The notes under the pieces: model-generated | The model's input: the letters and a program-made list of their open reading frames with translations, nothing else | What the model was told of the DNA's origin: nothing | Database searches by the model: none | Source of the DNA: Laguncularia racemosa | Taxonomy: Eukaryota > Streptophyta > Magnoliopsida > Myrtales > Combretaceae | Direction of reading: 5' to 3' | Assembly (NCBI GenBank): GCA_037954665.1 | Contig: JBBMOL010000023.1 | Coordinates: 310,001-374,000, forward strand | Length of the DNA: 64,000 nt | Position numbers and translations under genes: made by a program | In this document: positions 58,201 through 64,000 of the stretch, in pieces | Position numbering within the stretch: the first letter of the stretch is position 1 | How the letters are laid out: each line of letters begins with the position of its first letter

Positions 58201-61200
58201 AGTTAGGAACCACTCCTAAGGCGTATTTTAGGTTTTTCTCTTGGCTCCCTACCCATTAGATACTTGGGAGTTCCTTTAAGTTTTTCAAAACTATCAAGCA
58301 ACACTTGTAAGTATCTGATTTCGATAATAAAAAGGCATATTGGTCATCGGACTAGCAAGTTTCTTTCTTTTGCTTGAAGAGTTCCATTAATTAAGAGTGT
58401 GTTGTTCTCTATCCATCTTTATTAGTCAACCATTCTCTTGCTTCCCAAAGGTATTCTTTAGGAATCTACAAAGGTGGTGAATAGACTCTTGTGGAATGGG
58501 AATGTGGAGCAGCAAGTCAAATGGAAATTCATGTAGGATGTTGTTTGTAGGCCCCTAGAGGAAGGCGGGTTGGGAATTCTTGATGCTACTTTATGGAATA
58601 AAGCTGTCCAACTCTAATGCTTTGGTTTGCATATGTCTAAATTGGGTGCAATTTGAACTATTTAGAGGGCAGGAACTTCTAGCACATGGGTTTTCCTAAC
58701 GACATTTCTTGGTATTGGAGAAAAATTCTACATGCAAGGGAAATGGCCAAGAATCTTCTATATTTGAAGGTGGGAAATGGAAACAATATTTTGTTGTGGC
58801 ATGACCTTTGGCACTCGAAGGGCCCTTTGGTGGATTGGCTAGTTGATAGGGGTATCTATGATAGTGGTTGGCCTAAAGAGAGATGGCTATGTTCAATCAT
58901 TGGGGAAAATGGGTGGGAATGGCCATTGGGTTACCTTTGGATGTTATTAGAGATGAGCTTGATCCATCCTGCCACCCCTCTCTTAGATTGGAGGATGCAC
59001 TAACTTGGAAGATAAATCCAAGTAAACCCCTCTCTAATAAGTAGGCATATAGGTACTTGCCTCCGTCGCATCCTCGTGTTCCTTGGAGCAAGATTGTATG
59101 GCACAAATCTCACATCCCCTGCTGTGCCTTCATATGGCTCATACCATGGTTGATGGTGCATCAAAAGCACTGCACACTTGATAGGCTTGCCCAGTGTAAT
59201 ATGGCTGCTCAAAATGCTTGTTTCTTTTGGAAAATGTGGGACCATATCCATCTTTTCTGTGCTTCTTTGCAAAAGGACTTTCAAAACAGCTAGTGGAAGT
59301 TTTACATACATTGGCTACAGGGAGTCCAATACTTGATTCTTCATATTGATAATTTGTTTGGACTTGCAGCCTTGATGGCTTAGAGGCATCACTACCACAA
59401 TATATACTATGTATGGAGAGAAGATAGGATAGAAGGATCAAGGGACAAGACCGAAGTGTGGATTTTCTCCTTAGGAGGATTTTGAGTTGCATTATGTTCA
59501 TGTAAGATGCGTTTTTTTTTTCTCCTGCACCATCTTTCAATATTGTAGAGGAGTATTTGTTCTTGCACTAATTTTGTTTTCATTTATATAGTGCCATAAC
59601 AAATATTCTATTGTTGTGCTTGTGCTACCTTTCTTTGGGTAGCTTCTCTTGTAAATTTTCCTTTTCTCTATTAATAAATTTCTTACCCAAAAAAAAAAAG
59701 GGAATTTTTTTTTTTTTAGTTACATGTGGGTTATTGGTTATCTCAGTAAACCATTGGTCCCTCGTTTATACTATATCCTATACGAATTCAACAAAGCTAA
59801 CAAAAAACATCCTTAATTTTCCTGCCAAAACATGTACGGTTGAATTAGAGTACTTTATACAGAAAAAATAAATATAGGGCTGGTGATTGACAAGAAAGAC
59901 AAATTTGTCTTTACTGTGGCATAAGATAGCAAATCGATGAGAACTTAATGGATAGTAGTGTATTTGCTTCAGGGGTAAAGGTCAAAGTTGAAATCAAATC
60001 TTGCTTGTAAGAAACAAATGTGATAACTCATTCTGCTACATATTCAATCTAAGAATGAAATTACAGGGAAAGTTCTTAGGTAGAAGACTGTTTTTGTTTC
60101 CTTTATCTTTTTCTGCAAGTCAGTGTTGGACAATTAGAGAGCTTGTTTTTGTCATAACACTTCCCTCATAGGAAATCGCCATGATTTTATATCTCTTACG
60201 ATATCAGTGAAGAGATTGGCACAGCAAGTTCATGCTGATTGACTTGCCCTTCCTGATTTCCCTTGGAAAAAATACAAGATCTAGTGTTTCCTCAAAAATT
60301 TACATATGAAGGCACTCGACCCAATGAAGAGAAAGACAGAGAGAATGAGATCCTTCCTATCAACCCTAATGGGGAGCAGTGGCGGTGGAGGAGAAGAGAG
60401 TGAACATGATGGATCGTTGTCATCAGTTGTTCAATTACTCCATTCATCTTCCATGTGGCAGCTCCACTTCTAACTCCATCAAGGACTCCTCTCAACTCAT
60501 GGTGATTGATCTCTCGGCATCATGGTGTGGGCTGTGCAGGATGTTCAAGCTGGCTGTCCATTCCTGAGCTGATAAACTTTCCGATGTTCAATTCATCAAG
60601 ATTGATGTTGATGAGTTATCTGATGTGGCACATAAGTTTGGTAAAAGAATGGAAAGAAGTGAATAGGGTTATTGGAGCTAATAAGGATGAGCTTGAGAGG
60701 AAGATCATGAAGTACAGAGCAATCTAGGCTCTGTTAATTCAATTGTTGTCCTTTCCTTTGTGACAGAGGAGCTGTTTGCCACTGTGACATTCAGCGTGTA
60801 TAAAATCTTTCTTTTGGCCATAATTGTGAAACTCTGATAAACCTGTGGTGAATTTGACTTAATCATATATTTGAGATGTGTATGTGATTTGTGTTATTTA
60901 TTGATTGATTTATTTATTTTTAAATAGATATGAAGGCTCAAGTTTAACTTGTATAATTTTTCTTATGATGATAAAATCTATATGTGAGAGTACTCATGTC
61001 TTAACAATGTCTTGACAGAGTCAAGTGTCTTTTTGAAGCTTATTCTTTGTCAAGCAAGGCCATTAGTATTCGACTAGAAGTATACTGACATCAGTTGATG
61101 CAATTTCCTATGTAATTAATGCATCCGCTTACATACTTAGTTCCACAATTGCAGTTTTGGGTTCTTTGTTGCTCATAGAATTTTATCGTCATACGTAAGT

Positions 61201-61659
61201 TGATGTTATCATCATCAATATATTGCAGCAAATTCTGTATTTAAAGCTGTTAGCTCACCTGGCGGTCCCGAAGTTGAAAACCCGGGAATTGAGGATGAAG
61301 CTTAAGGTTTTCATTGTTTCTGTGTGCAAGATTGGTTATTGCAAGCGGGAGTTCCACTCTTACATGCGATTTATTTTACTGATGCAGCTGTTATGCGCTC
61401 TGATGGCTTCGAGTATCTCAAGGAAAACTGTCCATCTCTGCAATCAGAGCTCTTGAAGACAGTAGCTGGATGTGAAGAGGAACTAAGTGGAGGAGGGAAG
61501 AGCCGGAGTGTCTGGGGTCAATTCTCTGATGGCAATGAGACAAATGATCCAAGTATTAGGCAACAATTGGACCAAGTAGGAGTAAGAACTCCGTCCTTGT
61601 GGGTTCAGCTAATTGATGCTGGGGATTCAAGAGGCAGGAGTCCAGGGCCAGAAAGCTGA
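49293..61659 (+). CDS. BPM: BTB/POZ and MATH domain protein (BPM family)
   Basis: Four exons: 49293-49687, 52022-52367, 52464-52743 and 61388-61659 (1293 bases, 430 residues), all with GT-AG junctions and no internal stop. ATG 49293 is chosen because an in-frame TAA lies 15 bases upstream and the protein then has the family's usual length. Residues ~22-160 form the MATH domain (FTIQGYSLAKGMGVGKHIAS, QWAIYFYPDGK, KYRGSMWGYKRFFRR). Residues ~185-300 form the BTB/POZ domain (GSDITFDVSGQKFHAHKLVL, LAARSPVFEAEF, ALLHFIYKDTL), followed by LAAADRYNLPRLRLMCE and a BACK-like end. The C-terminal tail has SVWGQFSDGN, which to me resembles BPM4-type members. In Arabidopsis, BPM proteins link CUL3 ubiquitin ligases to targets such as ERF, HD-ZIP and MYB factors. 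No damage seen; probably functional. Intron 3 is 8.6 kb and full of transposon remains. Confidence 0.93.
49688..52021 (+). repeat. BPM intron 1, built of degenerate repeats that include the exon 1 donor
   Basis: The 2334-bp intron starts GTACGT and ends TTTTTCTAG. About eight irregular copies of a block such as TTTTAGCTATGTGGTGATTA, GGATGGATT, GTGGTGATTATGATGAATGA occur near 49803, 49993, 50168, 50490, 50715, 50915, 51110 and 51370. Between them the exon 1 end GAGGGAGTATGTG (49675-49687) recurs exactly at 50060-50072, 50255-50267 and 51524-51536, and in variants at about 50378 and 50795. At 50060 the copy is followed by GTATGT, a usable donor. Confidence 0.8.
52744..54199 (+). other. First part of BPM intron 3
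   Basis: Starts with the consensus donor GTAAGC. No exon is recognised. 53690-53850 is a G-rich run with repeated ATGGGTCTGGTGAAG / GTGGATGGGT words, and 53490-53640 is pyrimidine-rich. These could be the 5' untranslated part of the LINE that follows, whose exact start I could not find. Confidence 0.45.
54720..55760 (+). pseudogene. LINE ORF1 remnant
   Basis: Frames before 55130 read GLGKVSLMFSIMAMGF-like sequence and HMPLWAKDFGVL, matching the DUF4283 part of LINE ORF1 proteins. From 55129 an open stretch gives MNEHIKYVRFPVETIVNDGF, then VEYQWISPHCTKCGVFDHSL. There the zinc knuckle C-X2-C-X4-H-X4-C has lost its last Cys. ORF1 binds element RNA in the family. Stops and frame changes are frequent. 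Confidence 0.68.
55860..59600 (+). pseudogene. LINE ORF2 remnant (endonuclease, RT, zf-RVT)
   Basis: Endonuclease end near 55910-56165: MLDLMTAAMM-type and HTWSTKNSGNHILQKLDRML, then SNHIPC (the usual SDH). Linker 56240-56720: FKAVLTIVWDAP, LKLLKVDLKRLNKSEFSDL, KQKSRVKWLNLGDRNTSYFF, all typical. RT: KVPGPDGL near 56860, then ALTLVPKFSNPSSMADFRPI and AYCNSIYKSI. After the solo LTR come QSAFVEGRRIVDSIL (57681) and LNFPPFFIGWIMECVTMLK (57835). The FADD catalytic box near 58090 reads FVDL and is followed by a stop. The end shows WYWRKILHAREMAKN (58706) and IVWHKSHIPCCAFIWL (59090), the zf-RVT domain. Clearly inactive. Confidence 0.8.
57130..57666. mobile_element. 537-bp solo LTR in the LINE reverse transcriptase
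   Basis: Starts TGTTACAGG, ends CCATAACA (inverted TGTTA/TAACA), and is flanked by the exact duplication TAGGA at 57125-57129 and 57667-57671. LINE coding sequence stops at SLVG on the left and resumes with QSAFVEGR on the right. Its size and ends suggest a copia-type LTR. No internal region remains. Confidence 0.85.
59700..60368 (+). other. Intron 3 sequence, no feature seen
   Basis: Between the LINE tail and the thioredoxin pseudogene. It starts with a T-run and has no open frame of note. Confidence 0.5.
60369..60727 (+). pseudogene. Intronless thioredoxin h pseudogene inside BPM intron 3
   Basis: From ATG 60369 the + strand reads MGSSGGGGEESEHDGSLSSV, then a frame shift and stop near 60475. 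It continues in another frame as KDSSQLMVIDLSASWCGLCR (from about 60483). The family active site WCGPC is WCGLC here. A stop follows AVHS; then DVQFIKIDVDELSDVAHKFG, a deletion of about eight codons where the QAMPTF segment with the cis-Pro should be, and a +1 shift to KEVNRVIGANKDELERKIMK, ending at TAG 60725-60727. The order and spacing match plant h-type thioredoxins with an N-terminal extension (type h2-like). Lack of introns suggests a processed retrocopy, perhaps made by LINE machinery. Not functional. Confidence 0.85.
60728..61387 (+). other. Last part of BPM intron 3
   Basis: No exon recognised. Ends ATTTTACTGATGCAG at 61387. A second acceptor-like TATTGCAG near 61229 precedes a short open frame, but BPM coding sequence continues only from 61388. 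Confidence 0.6.
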
Positions 61660-61990
61660 GTTACTGCTGTACATTTTATAGGTGCTGAACTGTATAACCA
61701 GTTTTATAAAATAAACTATAGAAAGACAGTAAGTGATAAAGCACGAGGATGCTGAGAAACGTGTGTAGGCATCCCCTTGGTCCTCATTCTGTATTCTTGA
61801 GTTATTGTACCCCCATGTAATTGGAATTTGTAGTCATAGTGGTGAAGCTGCAAGATTTGTTTTGAAGATAACTGATTTTTTGTATCTATCAACTCATTAA
61901 CTGAGTCAGATCAACCGTTATAGGGAAGTCAACCTGAAGTAATTCAGGTTACTAACACGACTCGGGAATTTTTTAAATTTGTGCAGATGT
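61660..61990 (+). terminator. BPM 3' untranslated region, likely polyadenylation area
   Basis: Follows the stop codon. It contains AAATAAAC near 61709, close to the plant AATAAA signal, and T/G-rich sequence downstream. The cleavage position cannot be fixed. Confidence 0.45.
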
Positions 61991-62189
61991 CTTGCCAACT
62001 CATCATTTAGACATAGTGCATACATGTCTTTGGCTATCTCAGTTCTATGTTTGTCTTGTCTGTTGTTTTATCCCCATTCTACATGGACAGACGGAGAGGA
62101 ATCGATTGAATGTCCAAGATAATTGTACTTTTGTTTGCCCATTTTTTGGGGCATGGTTCATGGGAAATCATCGGATTGGATGGCTGAAA

Positions 62190-62760
62190 CTAGGGGTGGG
62201 CAATAGAATCGAGCAAATAGCCGATTGGATTGTATCAAATTGAATTGAATAGTAAATTAGATTTGAAATTCAAAAATTTTATGAGTCGAGTTGAGTCGTT
62301 TTTTTTTTTTATGTATATATTGGAAAAAAATTATGAATTAAATCATGGAAAGTTAAAAAAAAAATGAAAATTGTGGTAAAAATTTAAAGTGTATGATTTA
62401 AAAAGAGAATTTTAGATTGTTTGTTTAATTATTCTTCTTATTTGTTTTTTATTAAATAACGTATTATTTTTTTATTTTTTATTTTTACTTATTAATAGGT
62501 ATGGAAATCAAAATCACTTTAAGAGGAATGATAATAAAATTATTTTAAATACACATCAAATAAGTATTAAAGATGATGAGTGAGATTAGAGAAATGATAA
62601 TAAATTAATTTTTTTTATGTTAAGTATAAATGGTTTGAATTATAAATTAAATCAGATTGGATTTTTTTTTTTGGTTTAAAAAAATTATAAATTAACAATT
62701 TGATTCAATTTAAAAAAAAAAAAACCCATATTATATGATTCGGTTGAATTCGATGTACAA
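62190..62760. mobile_element. Possible truncated hAT-like MITE
   Basis: Begins TAGGGGTGGGCAATAGAATC, the typical left end of plant hAT MITEs, and contains TTCAATTTAAAAA and ATTCGGTTGAATTCG blocks near 62705-62752. The matching right end (TGCCCACCCCTA) is not found, so it is truncated or misread. Confidence 0.4.
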
Positions 62761-64000
62761 ACTGTAGAGAAGCAAAACGCGTCATTTTAGCTGAAACTAA
62801 ACTTAGAACATGCTTGATGTATACATAGACTATCTTAAAAAAAAAAGCAGGGAAGTTTGGGGATTTTTTCCTCGTGTGTATTTTTCTTTTTATCATCTAA
62901 AGCTCTGCAGGTGCCATAATGGGCGTCAGAATAGCAAAATGGCAGAAGCCAGACTTGCCATTACGTGAGCACGTGCTTTGCCCTTTAGCTTGACAATAGA
63001 GGAAACGCATCTTTTATTTGCCCCCATACCCAGAGCTCAAATCGATTATTGACTGTCAATGCTGATTAACACCCTGGCTGTCCATGCAAGTTAAGTCATT
63101 AGGAGTAAAAGATGATATGCATAAATCTATTTTAATGATACGTAAGTATGTTATGAAAATTATCTTGGGTAGTTATAAATATTTGCCCCCATATTCGGCA
63201 ACGGAGCATCGGCCAGGCCAAGGCCCCAGTTCCTATGGTGGTTCTTAAGAATCGCCGAAGTTGCCAGTTTCAAGTCACGATTCCTTGATAAATGAATCAA
63301 TTTGAGTAATTTTTTTTCTTGTTTTTCTATTTTGTTAATCACACATCAATCCCTCTAGTTTTAATTATACTGACATTTTGTATTATAGCTCCGGCATACC
63401 GTTATTCATATTACAGTTATTGGTGTTAAGTTATCAATGCGAAAGAATATAAAATTTATTTATTTACTAGATTACATGTATGTATGCAAGACTATTGCTA
63501 CTGTTACAAGATATTATAATACAAGAAGTAAACGAGGTAATATTACTAATTATATATAAAATAATTATAAAGTAATACAACAAAATAACTGAAATATAAA
63601 TTTATAAATAAACTGTATTGTTATTACTATTATATATAAAATAATTAAAACAGTTGATTAGAGTTCAGGTGATCCAAAAAGGTAAGAATTAAAAAGATAT
63701 GAAGAAGATGAGTACTTTAATATAACACTGATTTCAATAGTAGCATCTTAAAATATAACGCATCAAATTATGGCATAATACATGGAAAACATTCATAGTT
63801 AAATAAATATTGCATATTGTGCTGTCATATGTTTTTGTGGAGCTACTTGTACTAGTTAAACGTAAGTATTCATCATTACTTCTATATATTTTGTCCACCA
63901 TGTTATTTCCTTCGTGTTGGCTACTTTTTCAAATCACAGCATTAGTAAAGTCTTTCTTGAGTAATATGTATGTTTAAAAAAGTATTCGACATGGAGCACA
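62761..64000. other. Downstream intergenic region
   Basis: No gene recognised. A GC-richer patch at 63190-63290 stands out from the AT-rich surroundings. A CACGTG G-box lies at 62970-62975 within GTGAGCACGTGCTTTG. The last 600 bases are AT-rich. Confidence 0.45.

Larger units (their letters stand above)
54200..59699 (+). mobile_element. Decayed plant LINE (L1 type) in BPM intron 3
   Basis: In order on the + strand: an ORF1 with DUF4283-like sequence and a zinc knuckle, then ORF2 with endonuclease end, reverse transcriptase and zf-RVT domain. Then a 3' region follows, ending TTTCTTACCC plus a run of 11 A (59689-59699). The order and the A tail are those of plant L1-type LINEs. Both ORFs contain many stops. 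RT is interrupted by a 537-bp solo LTR. The 5' end and target duplication were not identified. The LINE lies in the same orientation as the BPM gene, so its A-rich tail could offer polyadenylation signals to the gene's transcript. Confidence 0.82.

Noticed and set aside
60369..60727. Thioredoxin as a functional nested gene or BPM domain
   Set aside because: Frameshifts, stops and deletion of the cis-Pro segment rule out a working product.
61223..61387. Extra BPM exon starting after TATTGCAG near 61229
   Set aside because: The frame does not continue the BTB/BACK protein; exon 3 joins exon 4 at 61388 in frame with NLV-AVMRSDGF.
1..64000. CRISPR arrays, operons, riboswitches, tRNA or rRNA genes
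   Set aside because: None seen. The window is plant nuclear DNA; the tRNA-like parts at 29.4 and 30.9 kb are SINEs.

Overview
The window is nuclear DNA from a flowering plant, most likely a eudicot. It holds one recognisable host gene, a BTB/POZ-MATH (BPM) gene with plant-type introns. The rest is AT-rich sequence full of plant transposable elements: Ty3/gypsy of the Tat type, Ty1/copia, a plant LINE, hAT- and Mutator-like DNA elements, and tRNA-derived SINEs. I saw no tRNA or rRNA gene, no CRISPR array and no prokaryotic feature.

Region by region. (1) 1-18090 reads best as one old, left-truncated Tat-lineage Ty3/gypsy element on the + strand. Its parts are the end of the reverse transcriptase, RNase H, a second (archaeal-type) RNase H, integrase, a spacer with repeats, an antisense ORF on the - strand (5465-15957), and the 3' LTR (16030-18090). 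It was then hit by at least six further insertions. These are a 1.9-kb LTR-like piece in the integrase; a full copia element (6184-12081) that itself carries a 1453-bp solo LTR; a mini copia element with TA...TA termini (13031-14379); a hAT-like element (14959-15891); and a DNA element with a 9-bp target duplication inside the 3' LTR. (2) 18.1-33.7 kb has no gene. It contains a long-TIR MITE, a second copy of that MITE split by a 5.3-kb compound insertion with target duplication ATATT, two SINEs and two hAT-like elements. (3) 33.7-41.5 kb holds two related, non-autonomous gypsy elements nested in opposite orientations. Both have protease but no reverse transcriptase or integrase. (4) 41.6-47.5 kb has a decayed coiled-coil ORF, a 77-bp minisatellite, and a Mutator-like transposase followed by a plant mobile domain. 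(5) 49.0-62.0 kb is the BPM gene (four coding exons, 430 codons, open throughout). Its 2.3-kb first intron is built of repeats that include copies of the exon 1 splice donor. Its 8.6-kb third intron holds a decayed LINE, a solo LTR and an intronless thioredoxin h pseudogene. (6) 62-64 kb is downstream intergenic sequence with a hAT-like fragment and a G-box.

The BPM gene probably encodes a substrate adaptor of CUL3 ubiquitin ligases. Every transposable-element gene shows stops or frameshifts, except the 180-codon RNase H remnant at 13321-13863 and short fragments. Target duplications (AGTAA, CTTTC, TAGGA, TCCATACC, GCCCTAAGG, ATATT) give the order of insertion for much of the window. All family assignments come from reading the sequence; no database search was run.
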